64,000 nt of DNA from assembly GCF_014651815.1 (NCBI RefSeq), contig NZ_BMXP01000003.1:62001-126000 (forward strand), in the 5' to 3' direction. Shown here piece by piece: positions 35,810 to 44,835 of this stretch (position 1 is its first letter; every line of letters begins with the position of its first letter). Origin of the DNA: Alteromonas halophila (GTDB taxonomy: Bacteria; Pseudomonadota; Gammaproteobacteria; Enterobacterales; Alteromonadaceae). A program made the translations under genes and the position numbers. The notes beneath the pieces are model-generated. The model saw nothing but the letters and a program-made list of their open reading frames with translations, searched no databases and was not told the origin of the DNA.

Positions 35810-37103
35810 AGGCCTCCGGTGGTGGGTGATTTCACTTATCGCACTGGCAACAATCATCAATTATATCGACCGTCAGGCGCTCAGCGTACTTTGGCCTGAT
35901 ATCGTCGAGGAAGTTTTTCCGGATAAAACCACGTTCGAGCGCAAGCAAATATATGCCAACATTTCGATTATCTTCGTGTTGGCGTATGCGTTCGGGCAGG
36001 CCATCTTTGGCAAGATCTTTGACTGGGTAGGCACTCGTGTTGGCTTTATCCTTTCTATCGGCGTCTGGTCACTGGCCACGGTTGCGCATGCGTTTGCTCG
36101 CGGCATGCTTACTTTCAGTATCTTTCGTGCCGTACTTGGTGTGGCCGAAGCAGGTAACTGGCCTGGAGCAACGAAGGGCAGCGCCGAATGGTTTCCAATC
36201 AAAGAACGTGCGCTCGCCCAGGGTATTTTTAACTCTGGCGCAGCCATTGGCGGTATTATCGCAATCCCCCTTATCGCGTTTTTAACTGTCTACTTCGAGT
36301 GGCAAATGGTGTTTGTCATTGTCGGCCTGGTCGGTTTTCTGTGGCTGGTGCCCTGGCTTATTCTGGTCAAAGCGCCTCCCAGCTCACACCCCTGGTTAAC
36401 CCCCGAAGAACGTGAGTATATTCTTACTGGTCAGAAACGTGTAGTGGAGAACAGCCCAGACAATGAGCCAGAAGAGGAGTTTACGCCTACCACGAAGGAA
36501 CTGTTATCGCGTAAGGAAAGCTGGGGTGTCATCATTGCGTCTGCGGCCATTGATCCTATCTGGTGGCTGTTCGTGTTCTGGATCCCTATTTACCTTAATG
36601 AAGTCTATGGCATGGATGTACAGGCCATCGGGATCTATGGGTGGGTTCCCTACGTTGGCGCCATGTTTGGCGCGTGGTTTGGCGGGTTGCTTGCACAAAA
36701 CCGATTGAATGCCGGCTGGTCTGCAAATAAGACCAGAAAACTGGTAATTACACTGGGGTGTGTGATCATGCTGCCTGCCCTGCTGATGATGTCAGACCCG
36801 GGTGAGCCTACGTATGCCGTTCTCATCATGGCCGTCATTCTGTTCGGCTTTCAGACTGCGATAGGTAATGTGCAGACATTACCGAGCGATTTGCTGAGCA
36901 AAAAGGCCGTAGGAACGTTATCCGGCTTTTCCGGTATGGCTGCGAAGCTTGGCGCCATGGGATTAACCGCACTGGTACCTATGCTCACTGCAGATGGCAA
37001 TTATACGCCAGCGTTTGTTATAGGCGCGTCTCTTGCCATTACTGCCATCGCTGCCGTCTGGTTGCTGATCCCTTCCATCGAACCCTTAAAAAAGACGGAT
37101 TAA
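35799..37103 (+). CDS. MFS uronate/DEH transporter
   Basis: A 434-residue inner-membrane transporter with 12 predicted membrane segments. The N-terminus RWWVISLIALATIINYIDRQALSVLWP is the classic opening of the anion:cation symporter (ACS, ExuT-like) group; GVAEAGNWPGATKGSAEWFP is its loop signature. Members import hexuronates and related acids by proton symport; in this operon the cargo is probably unsaturated monouronate or DEH. ATG 35799 has GAGAG 8 bases upstream and overlaps the kdgF stop by 11 bases. Confidence 0.9.
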   Translation: MQIKGLRWWVISLIALATIINYIDRQALSVLWPDIVEEVFPDKTTFERKQIYANISIIFVLAYAFGQAIFGKIFDWVGTRVGFILSIGVWSLATVAHAFARGMLTFSIFRAVLGVAEAGNWPGATKGSAEWFPIKERALAQGIFNSGAAIGGIIAIPLIAFLTVYFEWQMVFVIVGLVGFLWLVPWLILVKAPPSSHPWLTPEEREYILTGQKRVVENSPDNEPEEEFTPTTKELLSRKESWGVIIASAAIDPIWWLFVFWIPIYLNEVYGMDVQAIGIYGWVPYVGAMFGAWFGGLLAQNRLNAGWSANKTRKLVITLGCVIMLPALLMMSDPGEPTYAVLIMAVILFGFQTAIGNVQTLPSDLLSKKAVGTLSGFSGMAAKLGAMGLTALVPMLTADGNYTPAFVIGASLAITAIAAVWLLIPSIEPLKKTD

Positions 37104-37107
37104 GGTT

Positions 37108-38043
37108 ATGAAAACGATCCACTTTTTCGGTGAGTGCATGATGGAGTTAAAAGCAACGTCCCGCGATACGATGTCAAAATCGTTCGCGGGGGACGTTTAC
37201 AACTCTGCGGTCTATCTTAAGCGCTGCTTTGCGGACATTGACACGTCAGTAGTCACCACGGTGGGGCAGGACTCCATAAGTAATGACATGCTGGCACGTT
37301 GTGATGAAGAGCACATCAACACTCAGTTCGTATTCCGGCACCCGAGCAAAACTTTAGGTGTTTATCTGATAGAAACGGATGACCAGGGTGAGCGCAGTTT
37401 CGTTTACTGGCGCTCAGACTCGGCAGCAAGACAGACCATGCAGTTTATCAGTGACGAAGTCATTGATGCGTTGCAGACTAACGATATGTTCTTCTTCTCC
37501 GGTATTCCGCTGGCCATTATGAGCGACGCGCATCGCGCCGCATTCTGGGCTTTTCTGGAGAAAATAAAGCAGCGCGGACTGACCATCGTCTTCGATCCTA
37601 ACTACCGCAGTGCGTTATGGGAAAATAAGGCCCATGCCATTGCTGAATTTGAGCAGGCGTTGTCGGTGGCTGATATTGCCTTGCCGGGCATTGAAGATTT
37701 TGAAACCCTGTATGATTTTCGCTCATCAGACGATGTAGTGACATTCTGTAAGAGCAAGGGCGTGAAAGACGTTATCGTCAAAAACGGTCCGGCATCGGTC
37801 GTAACCAGCATTGACGATGTAGTAATAACACACCCGATTACACCGGTTACAAACGTGGTTGATACCACGTCTGCCGGCGATGCGTTTAACGGCGCTTTTC
37901 TGGGGGCCCGTCTTTCAGATTATAGTGTCAGGGACGCCGTTAATTTTGCCGCCGACGCTGCCGCCACGGTGATTCAGTTTCCCGGCGCCATTGCCCCTAA
38001 AGACGCATTTATGCGCACACTTCGACAATCACATTCTAATTAA
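37108..38043 (+). CDS. kdgK: 2-keto-3-deoxygluconate kinase
   Basis: A 311-residue PfkB-family sugar kinase. The N-terminal FFGECMMELKA and AGDVYNSAVYLKR are substrate-side motifs; IVFDPNYRSALW and DTTSAGDAFNGAFLGA (anion hole and catalytic Asp) are the PfkB signatures. It phosphorylates 2-keto-3-deoxygluconate to KDPG with ATP. It follows the transporter by 4 bases and precedes the aldolase. Confidence 0.94.
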   Translation: MKTIHFFGECMMELKATSRDTMSKSFAGDVYNSAVYLKRCFADIDTSVVTTVGQDSISNDMLARCDEEHINTQFVFRHPSKTLGVYLIETDDQGERSFVYWRSDSAARQTMQFISDEVIDALQTNDMFFFSGIPLAIMSDAHRAAFWAFLEKIKQRGLTIVFDPNYRSALWENKAHAIAEFEQALSVADIALPGIEDFETLYDFRSSDDVVTFCKSKGVKDVIVKNGPASVVTSIDDVVITHPITPVTNVVDTTSAGDAFNGAFLGARLSDYSVRDAVNFAADAAATVIQFPGAIAPKDAFMRTLRQSHSN

Positions 38044-38058
38044 ACAGAGCAATTCCCC

Positions 38059-38682
38059 ATGACTCATTTTTCTTCGCTTATGGGCGATCAGACCTTACTA
38101 CCGATTATCCAGGCCTCAACTGTGGAAGACGGCGTAGCGATTGCCAAGGCAATGGCTGCAGCCAACCTAAAGCTGGTTGAAGTCGTGTTACGTACCGACG
38201 CGTCTCTAGATGCCCTGAAGGCGATCAAACAGGAAGTACCATCACTTAAGGTGGGAGCGGGTACGGTTATCAGTGCCTCCATCCTGGAACAGGCCGTCAC
38301 TGCTGGCGCCGACTTTATTGTTACCCCTGCAGTATCAGAAAAACTGCTTGGCGCGTTGACGCAGTGTGACTGCCCGGTATTACCCGGTGCATCGACAACA
38401 GGTGAAATACTGTTAGCCCGTGAGCATGGCTATCACGAACAAAAGCTGTTTCCTGCTTCGCTGTCGGGTGGCGCACCGTTTTTGTCAGCCGTATCCTCAG
38501 TGTTTAAGGACATCAGATTTTGTCCAACAGGCGGCGTTACTCAGGATAATCAACGTGATTACCTGTCTCTTAACAATGTGTTTGCCGTCGGTGGTACCTG
38601 GGTGGCCAAAAAAGAATGGGTCGAAAACGCCCAGTGGCAAAAGATTACCGATGCCTGTAACGAGGCAGTAGCGACTGCCTGA
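38059..38682 (+). CDS. eda: KDPG aldolase (Eda-like)
   Basis: A 207-residue class I aldolase. LVEVVLRTDASLDAL contains the catalytic Glu, KVGAGTVISA the phosphate-side loop and HEQKLFPASLSGGAPFL the Schiff-base Lys; FCPTGGVTQDN binds phosphate. It splits KDPG to pyruvate and glyceraldehyde-3-phosphate, the last step of this operon's pathway. It is the last gene of the operon. Confidence 0.95.
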   Translation: MTHFSSLMGDQTLLPIIQASTVEDGVAIAKAMAAANLKLVEVVLRTDASLDALKAIKQEVPSLKVGAGTVISASILEQAVTAGADFIVTPAVSEKLLGALTQCDCPVLPGASTTGEILLAREHGYHEQKLFPASLSGGAPFLSAVSSVFKDIRFCPTGGVTQDNQRDYLSLNNVFAVGGTWVAKKEWVENAQWQKITDACNEAVATA

Positions 38683-38795
38683 TTGTTCTGCTTTTATTTA
38701 ATTATTTAACATGAGCAATAACCACTCTGCAGAGCGTAATGTACATGTGCCAGATTGTATTGATAGGTTTGGTGCCTGTGGGTGATAACTCGGCC

Positions 38796-38830
38796 AGGGA
38801 AGATGCGAATTAGACTAAAGCATCTTCCCT
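38796..38830. terminator. 11-bp inverted repeat with the GGAAGATGCGAA motif
   Basis: AGGGAAGATGC (38796-38806) and GCATCTTCCCT (38820-38830) are perfect complements with a 13-nt loop. It lies between the convergent eda operon and the 121-residue gene; the right arm is also the last codons of that gene. Same core as the repeat at 84-117. Bidirectional terminator or dispersed intergenic repeat. Confidence 0.6.
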
Positions 38831-39180
38831 AGTGCCTCATCAAGACTCAGCGCCACCCGGGCGTCCAGTTCATCCGATTTAATCGTTTCACAATAAAGCC
38901 TGGCCTGCTGGGGTTCTGCAGGGTTATGTGGGATGATGATGATCGTTAACGGTGACATAAACTGCGCCATATGCTCGGCAAGACGGGCTAAGTGTACGGT
39001 GTCATTTTGCGTAATATCGACCTGGGTGGCATCGCTGTAGTCATACACTACAGCGGACGTCTCATCCAGCGCGTTCAGGAAGGCTGTATCTTCCTGACAC
39101 ACCAGTAAGTCTGTCACTTTGACATGACCTGCCAGCCTGACGACAACACAGCGCTGGTGTTTTACAATTTCATAACTCAT
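38815..39180 (-). CDS. Small hypothetical, possibly STAS-like protein
   Basis: A 121-residue soluble protein without signal peptide. Alternating strands and helices (CVVVRLAGHVKVTDLL, SAVVYDYSDATQVDIT, SPLTIIIIPHNP, ARVALSLDEAL) recall SpoIIAA/STAS-like alpha/beta domains, but no phosphorylation motif is evident. It is monocistronic and overlaps a terminator-like repeat at its 3' end. I do not recognise the family with certainty. Confidence 0.6.
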   Translation of the reverse strand: MSYEIVKHQRCVVVRLAGHVKVTDLLVCQEDTAFLNALDETSAVVYDYSDATQVDITQNDTVHLARLAEHMAQFMSPLTIIIIPHNPAEPQQARLYCETIKSDELDARVALSLDEALGKML

Positions 39181-39266
39181 AACTACGTTTAAACGGCTTT
39201 GCGACGCGGCGCAGTCTGCCAGTTTGCAGGCAGGGCAGCCATTAGACCAATGTCTAAAATTTGGTG

Positions 39267-41336
39267 TCAGTAGCGAAGCGACACCGTCAGCCGGGCGGTC
39301 CGTGGCTCTACCGGATGATAATGCAGGTCTTCAATGCCCTCATCTGGTTCCCCCGGAAGCCGGGAAGCATAGTAATAATCAATATCATGATCATCACTGT
39401 CGAGCATATTGAGCACTTCAAGGGTAACGGTCCATGATTCCCAGTCGTACGCAAGCTGCCCGTTGACGATAAACGTAGACGGGGGAGACACACTGTCATC
39501 GCCAGTGACTGTGCGAGAACTCAGATAGCGACCGCGCAGAGTTGCACTCAGGCCCTGACGATTCGAAGAGGCATACCAGCTCAAACCGGCACTGACAACG
39601 CCAGGCACCGTACCCGGGATATGATCGCCCTCACCGGCCACCTCATCAGAAAAGCGAGCTCGGGTCCAGGCGGCTTCAATATCTGCATTGATATGCTGAC
39701 TGAGCCAGTAGTAGGCACTCACCTCTACGCCATAACGGCGTGACGGCCGGCTGGGCTCTGTGAACCCGGCGTCACCGACGTACACCAGTTCAGAATCAAG
39801 CTCCAGCAGCCACAGCGAGGCAGACAGGTTGTAGTTTCGCTCATCCGTGACGGTGATCCCGGTTTCGTAGCCATTCGAGCGTACCAGCAACGGCGCAGGC
39901 TGCGCGGGCTCACCAGAGACCGGATCGACACTAATCACGGCACCACGGGCATCATTGGAGTGAAAGCCCTGCCCCCAGTTCACAAAGGCGGTAGCCTGCT
40001 CAGTTACGGCATATTTAAGTGACGTTTTCAGGCTCAGTAGCGTGTCGTTCTGACTGCCGCTGTTATCAGGCAGCAGGCTTGATACGTCCACATCCAGAGT
40101 ATCGACACGCGCCCCCAGAGTCAGCGACAGGGCATCCGTTAAGTGGGTATGGGTTTGCCCATACAGCGCGTATGACAAACTTTCAATACTGTCCTGACGG
40201 CGTGTACTCACCCGCTCCCGGGCGACAGTGTTGTACAGCCCCACATTATCAATATCATCATACCGCCACTGCACACCCACCGTTAGCTGCGTGTCCTGCA
40301 TGTCAGGAAGCGTGCGGGTTGTTGCGATGTCACCACCAAAAATTTGCCGGTCATCGGCCTGCTCAAACTGATCACCCCGGTCGGGGTTATCCAGAAAGTA
40401 GGTAAAGTTTGAATATAACGTGAGGTCGCTGTCGATGGCATAAACTGATGCCGTGACCTGCGATGACCGGTAGTTTGCAGAGAGGCTGTAGCGCGAGGTT
40501 TCTCCGCCGGCAAGCGGATCAATAGAGCCAAGCCGGTCAATCCTGCCACTTTGCACAGCCCGTGCGGGAATTTGGTCAGCACCATTCCAGCTGTTGTCGT
40601 ATGCCATGCCGGTTATAGACAATTCACCGTCAAGCAGTGGTGTCACATAGCGAAGCATGGCGTTCTTTTTATCAATATCTTCGCTGACATCTGTCCAGGG
40701 GCCATCGTAGCTTTGATATTCGATCGCAGAGAGCGCTCTGCCCTCGCCAATCGCCACCTGATTAAGCAGCACACCGCGACGGTAGTTGTTCTCGCCCAGT
40801 GTGAGGTGCACCGCATTGCCGTTAAGCGAATTCTTTAGTGCAAACCGCGCACCACCAGCCCCGGAAAAGTCGCCGATACTGGCATAGTAGGTTCCTTTAA
40901 AATAGCTGAGACTCTCTACTGCTTCCGGGATCACATAGTTAAGATCGGAGTAGCCCTGCCCGTGGCCATGGCTACGCATATTCACAGGCATACCGTCTAC
41001 ACTGACCGCAAAATCGGTCCCATGATCCAGGTTAAAGCCACGCAGAAAGTACTGGTTGGCCTTCCCTGAGCCGCTGTGCTGAGTCACCATCATGCCGGGG
41101 ATAAACTCCAGCATTTCGCCGGTGCGCAGCATCGGTCGCTCCACCAGCGTATCGCCAGACACCCATCCCTGCGACGACGAGACAAAGGCACCATCATTAA
41201 AATTATTATTACCACTGATGCGGATGCGCTCGATATCCGTGATGGGATCATCCGCCAGGGCGCTGGTGAAAGGCAACATAGTCGTTGTTAAAATACACAG
41301 CTGGGAAACGCGAAATAAGGCCACAGGCAACTCCAT
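39267..41336 (-). CDS. TonB-dependent receptor downstream of a carbonic anhydrase gene
   Basis: A 689-residue outer-membrane receptor with signal peptide (ending SALA-DD). The plug has GEMLEFIPGMMVTQHSGSGK, NQYFLRGFNLDHGTDFAVSVDGMPVN and RSHGHGQGYSDLNYVIPE; the His-rich SHGHGQG in the plug is noteworthy. The barrel ends with TARLTVSLRY. The ligand cannot be told from sequence. It lies 117 bases after a delta-class carbonic anhydrase gene on the same strand, with a strong hairpin between them. Metal uptake for the anhydrase is a tempting idea but unproven. Confidence 0.9.
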   Translation of the reverse strand: MELPVALFRVSQLCILTTTMLPFTSALADDPITDIERIRISGNNNFNDGAFVSSSQGWVSGDTLVERPMLRTGEMLEFIPGMMVTQHSGSGKANQYFLRGFNLDHGTDFAVSVDGMPVNMRSHGHGQGYSDLNYVIPEAVESLSYFKGTYYASIGDFSGAGGARFALKNSLNGNAVHLTLGENNYRRGVLLNQVAIGEGRALSAIEYQSYDGPWTDVSEDIDKKNAMLRYVTPLLDGELSITGMAYDNSWNGADQIPARAVQSGRIDRLGSIDPLAGGETSRYSLSANYRSSQVTASVYAIDSDLTLYSNFTYFLDNPDRGDQFEQADDRQIFGGDIATTRTLPDMQDTQLTVGVQWRYDDIDNVGLYNTVARERVSTRRQDSIESLSYALYGQTHTHLTDALSLTLGARVDTLDVDVSSLLPDNSGSQNDTLLSLKTSLKYAVTEQATAFVNWGQGFHSNDARGAVISVDPVSGEPAQPAPLLVRSNGYETGITVTDERNYNLSASLWLLELDSELVYVGDAGFTEPSRPSRRYGVEVSAYYWLSQHINADIEAAWTRARFSDEVAGEGDHIPGTVPGVVSAGLSWYASSNRQGLSATLRGRYLSSRTVTGDDSVSPPSTFIVNGQLAYDWESWTVTLEVLNMLDSDDHDIDYYYASRLPGEPDEGIEDLHYHPVEPRTARLTVSLRY

Positions 41337-41408
41337 TGTAATGTGTCGTTTCTTAGCCTAACGCAGGACTCACAGTTTTGGATGCAGTATTTTTTAGAGA
41401 AAGGATTG

Positions 41409-41445
41409 CGACGGCCCGGTTAACTTCATCTTAGCCGGGACGTCG
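41409..41445. terminator. Long hairpin between carbonic anhydrase and receptor genes
   Basis: CGACG (41409-41413) / CGTCG (41441-41445), CCCGG (41415-41419) / CCGGG (41435-41439) and TAA / TTA near the 7-nt loop form a long stem with one G-A mismatch and one G-U pair. It begins 8 bases after the carbonic anhydrase stop. It probably ends or protects the upstream transcript, so the two genes may be expressed at different levels. Confidence 0.55.
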
Positions 41446-41453
41446 CAGCGGGG

Positions 41454-42323
41454 CTAGCGAATGGGTGACAGCAATTTATGGTTGGTCACCAAGTTGCGTA
41501 CCTTATGACCGTAATTTTCATTAAAGATATTGTCATCACACCAGTTGGCGACCGAGTTGATATCCACCACCGCAACTTGCGGTCTGACACTCCAGGTCAC
41601 CTTTATGGCAGAGCCCTGTTCATTGTATTTTGGGCCGGTTGTAGAGCCTAAATACTCAACAGGCTGCCCGGTGTTCATAGGAATATTAGGGGCCTGATCA
41701 TACCCGTTAATTTCTTCCACCTCGGCCAGTTCGCTGAAACCCAGTGCATTTTCATCGTTAGCCAGCACAATCACCTGGGCTTCAACGCGCAGTGCCGGGT
41801 TCATATTGTCTTCATCCAGACACGCTGACAGCGTTGCTCCCGGCTCAATTTCTGATGACGAATGGACCCAGTGCACTTCTACTGTGTCGCCGACATTCAG
41901 CGCCTGTCCCGGACCTTTTGCTGCACAAACCTGCCTGTCCACAGGTTTCATCTGTGCATCGCTAAGGCGACCGTTCCACTGATAACCGGTGTTAATACCC
42001 TCACCATTACCTTTGCCTGCGTACGTGGTAAATTCTCCGCCCTTGTGCTCGGCAAATTTATGAAAATGTATGTTGCATAATTCCATCTGCGAGCGATGCG
42101 GCGCCTTACCGAAAATGCGCTGATTAGTGCCGTATACCTGACTAATATCCCGCGGCGACTGCGGGCCAAAGCCTTTGCCAGCCGTATTCGCTTCCAGGCT
42201 GGCTCGCTGTTTGGCGATGACATCGTCACTATTTGACTGTGCATTGGCACAGCCACTTAATAGCCCCCCTGTTACAATCAAAGCCAGGTATGGACCCAGT
42301 GTATTGGTTAGTTTGAATTGCAT
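41454..42323 (-). CDS. Delta-class carbonic anhydrase, lipoprotein
   Basis: A 289-residue protein. The signal segment ends in lipobox LLSGC (Cys25), so it is likely membrane-anchored and faces the periplasm. FGPQSPRDI, ELCNIHFHKFAEHKGGEF and DTVEVHWVHSS are the motifs by which I recognise the delta carbonic anhydrase (CA_like) family known from diatoms and some bacteria; HFH and HWVH are the probable metal-binding His residues. Such enzymes hydrate CO2 to bicarbonate. I start at ATG 42323, with GGAGG 4 bases upstream; upstream codons lack a site. It diverges from the two-component system genes. Confidence 0.82.
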   Translation of the reverse strand: MQFKLTNTLGPYLALIVTGGLLSGCANAQSNSDDVIAKQRASLEANTAGKGFGPQSPRDISQVYGTNQRIFGKAPHRSQMELCNIHFHKFAEHKGGEFTTYAGKGNGEGINTGYQWNGRLSDAQMKPVDRQVCAAKGPGQALNVGDTVEVHWVHSSSEIEPGATLSACLDEDNMNPALRVEAQVIVLANDENALGFSELAEVEEINGYDQAPNIPMNTGQPVEYLGSTTGPKYNEQGSAIKVTWSVRPQVAVVDINSVANWCDDNIFNENYGHKVRNLVTNHKLLSPIR

Positions 42324-42558
42324 AACGCCTCCAGTTATGTGTTTGCCCTGGATATTGCCACGGTATGGCGGCTGGGCAGTGAACATAATTGAAGTGTATC
42401 GGGCGCTGATGAAAACGGCTTTGCGGCAACATTAACAGAACATTAAAAGCACATTATAACTGTCTGAAATGCCGCATAGTTTATTGCATATGTCGGTCAG
42501 ATACGCCTACTATAGCATCAGACTTTAGCGACCAGGCGGGCTTCTCAGCCTTAACTCC

Positions 42559-44133
42559 ATGTACAAAAAGAAGCTTTTTATATTTGGTTTTCTGGCCTCG
42601 TTTATACTATTGGTCGCGCTGGCCTGTGCGGCAGTTACCGCACAGTTAACCCGCACCAATCTTAAGCAGAGTATTGTGGCGCAAACACTGCTGACCGAGC
42701 ATCAGCAACTCTCCAGTATTTCCTACCGCCTGTTTAAGCAACTGACCGACGAACTCATTTTTGGCAAAGATGCCAATCAGGCTAAGGTGCGCAATAAGAA
42801 GAAGCAGATTGATCAGTCGCTGGAGAAAATACGTTCTCTTGAACTACGTCAGCGTCAGGCGCTGGGTAAAGTCGTAACGGCCGGCAGTGTTGAGGACACC
42901 GACGAGCTGGCATCGCTTATCAATAATATCATTGCTGAGTTTCGTACTGTTGCTGCCAGTGATACGGCGTCGCCGCTTAACCAGCGGGCGCAGCTGCAAT
43001 TGTTGCTGGAAGACACCATTGATAACCAGTTCCGCGAAGCGATTAATGCAGCGGTCGTCCGTCAGAATAATGTGGTGACGGCCATTAACGCCAGCATCGA
43101 CACCCTGAATACCACCATTGTCTGGTTTACATTAGGGCTGGGCGTTGTCTCCTTTCCGTTTATCATCCTTGGCTGCTTCTGGCTGTTTAACGCGCTGTAT
43201 CAGCCGTTAACGGTGATCAAGTCGGGGACTCAGGCTATCGCTGAAGGGAATTATGACTACCGTATCCCTGCGGGCTTCGACGACGAGTTCAACAGTCTGA
43301 CAGAGTCACTTAATCAGCTGGCAACCCGGCTTGCAGAGCATGAGAACCAGGCTTCTGCCTATCGCCGTCAGCTGGAGGTGGAAGTAGAACAGCGCACCCG
43401 TGCGCTGACAGAGGCCAATAGCCGGTTGACACAAATCGACGCCCGCCGGCGTCAGTTTATTGCAGATGTGTCGCATGAACTGCGCACACCGCTTACCATT
43501 ATTCGCGGCGAAGCGCAGGTTACTCTGCGCCAGGACAGCCAGCCAAATAACGTGTATCGCCAAACATTAGAGGCTATTCTTGAACAGGCCGTGCATTTAA
43601 GTGGCCTGGTTGATGATTTGCTGCTTCTGGCCAGAGCTGAGATGAGCCAGTTAAAACTGGATTTGCAGCAACAGACCATCGGCCCACTGATAGCACAGCA
43701 GTTGCACGCCTGGCAGCGCGCGCATGAAAGCAGACATCTGGTCACTGATATCACGCCGGACGTTCAGTCGCTCACGCTCTATGTGGATCCTCAGCGTATT
43801 CGTCAGGTACTGACAATACTTCTGGATAATGCCAATAAGTACTCACCTTCAGATAGTCAGATTACGGTCACTGCAACGCTGACAGACGCGCATGTCGATA
43901 TCGTTGTACACGATGAGGGCGAGGGTATCTCTGCCAGTGACATAGAGCATATTTTTGAGCGTTTTGTTCGCCTGAAACGTCAGGGAAATGGCATGGGGCT
44001 GGGACTTGCCATAGCTAAAACCATTGCCGAAGCACATCAGGGAGAACTGCTTGTTAGCTCAACGCCAGGGGTTGGTTCGGCGTTTACATTAAGACTACCA
44101 CAGGATCGCGTGCATGAAAGTACTGCTGGCTGA
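42559..44133 (+). CDS. Sensor histidine kinase with periplasmic helical domain
   Basis: A 524-residue inner-membrane sensor. Transmembrane segments at about 7-27 and 190-212 frame a helical periplasmic domain (about 28-189). A HAMP domain (YQPLTVIKSGTQAIAEGNYDYRI) and coiled coil follow. HisKA has the phospho-His in FIADVSHELRTPLTI; HATPase_c has LDNANKYS, HDEGEGI and GMGLGLAIAKTI. It overlaps the response regulator gene by 20 bases, so they form one two-component pair. It diverges from the carbonic anhydrase gene, but no direct link can be shown. Confidence 0.93.
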   Translation: MYKKKLFIFGFLASFILLVALACAAVTAQLTRTNLKQSIVAQTLLTEHQQLSSISYRLFKQLTDELIFGKDANQAKVRNKKKQIDQSLEKIRSLELRQRQALGKVVTAGSVEDTDELASLINNIIAEFRTVAASDTASPLNQRAQLQLLLEDTIDNQFREAINAAVVRQNNVVTAINASIDTLNTTIVWFTLGLGVVSFPFIILGCFWLFNALYQPLTVIKSGTQAIAEGNYDYRIPAGFDDEFNSLTESLNQLATRLAEHENQASAYRRQLEVEVEQRTRALTEANSRLTQIDARRRQFIADVSHELRTPLTIIRGEAQVTLRQDSQPNNVYRQTLEAILEQAVHLSGLVDDLLLLARAEMSQLKLDLQQQTIGPLIAQQLHAWQRAHESRHLVTDITPDVQSLTLYVDPQRIRQVLTILLDNANKYSPSDSQITVTATLTDAHVDIVVHDEGEGISASDIEHIFERFVRLKRQGNGMGLGLAIAKTIAEAHQGELLVSSTPGVGSAFTLRLPQDRVHESTAG

Positions 44134-44791
44134 CGATGAACGCCCGTTGCTAAATTTTCTCGAGCGCGGGTTAAGTGCTGAAGGCTATGAGTGCGTGACC
44201 GAACATGAACTGCACGCGTTGCTTCCGAAAATACGTAACGAGCAGCCCGCGGTTGTTGTGTTAGACCGTATGTTTGGCGACGAAGACTCGGTAACCGTGC
44301 TAACGCTTATCAAGCAGTTGCCCCAACCGCCGATGGTATTGCTGCTCACCGCTATGGACGATGTGCGTGAACGTGTGGCTGGTCTTAAGGAAGGAGCAGA
44401 CGATTACCTGTGCAAGCCATTTGACTTTGATGAGCTACTGGCCCGGATTATTGCGCTAAGCCGGCGTCCATCCCAGCGCCAGTCAGAGACGGCATTATTG
44501 CAGGCCGGCGACCTGACGCTGAATAACGAGGCGCGACAGGTGTGCCTGCGGGGGGAGGAGATCGCGCTGACCAAGCTGGAGTATGACCTGCTACTTTATT
44601 TATTTGAAAATTCTAATAAAGTACTAACCCGGGAGCGGATCCTGGCACGGGTATGGCGTAGTCACAGTGATCCGCTCACCAACATAGTTGATGTATATAT
44701 CAGTCGCCTGCGACAAAAGCTGAGCGCGGAGGCAGGAGTAGAAATAGAGACGTTAAGGGGCAGCGGCTATCGGATGCGAGTTACACAATAG
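44114..44791 (+). CDS. OmpR-family response regulator
   Basis: A 225-residue regulator. The receiver has acidic DDE near residue 7, the phospho-Asp in VVLDRMFGDED and Lys in YLCKPFDFDELLAR; the C-terminal OmpR-type winged helix includes LTKLEYDLLLYLFENSNKVLTRERIL and NIVDVYISRLRQKL. The unusual feature is the acidic GDED following the phospho-Asp. It is the cognate partner of the kinase that overlaps it by 20 bases; targets are unknown. Confidence 0.94.
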   Translation: MKVLLADDERPLLNFLERGLSAEGYECVTEHELHALLPKIRNEQPAVVVLDRMFGDEDSVTVLTLIKQLPQPPMVLLLTAMDDVRERVAGLKEGADDYLCKPFDFDELLARIIALSRRPSQRQSETALLQAGDLTLNNEARQVCLRGEEIALTKLEYDLLLYLFENSNKVLTRERILARVWRSHSDPLTNIVDVYISRLRQKLSAEAGVEIETLRGSGYRMRVTQ

Positions 44792-44835
44792 ACGGCAACG
44801 ACGTCCCAGCGCTATTCCCTGTCGGCACACGAGGC

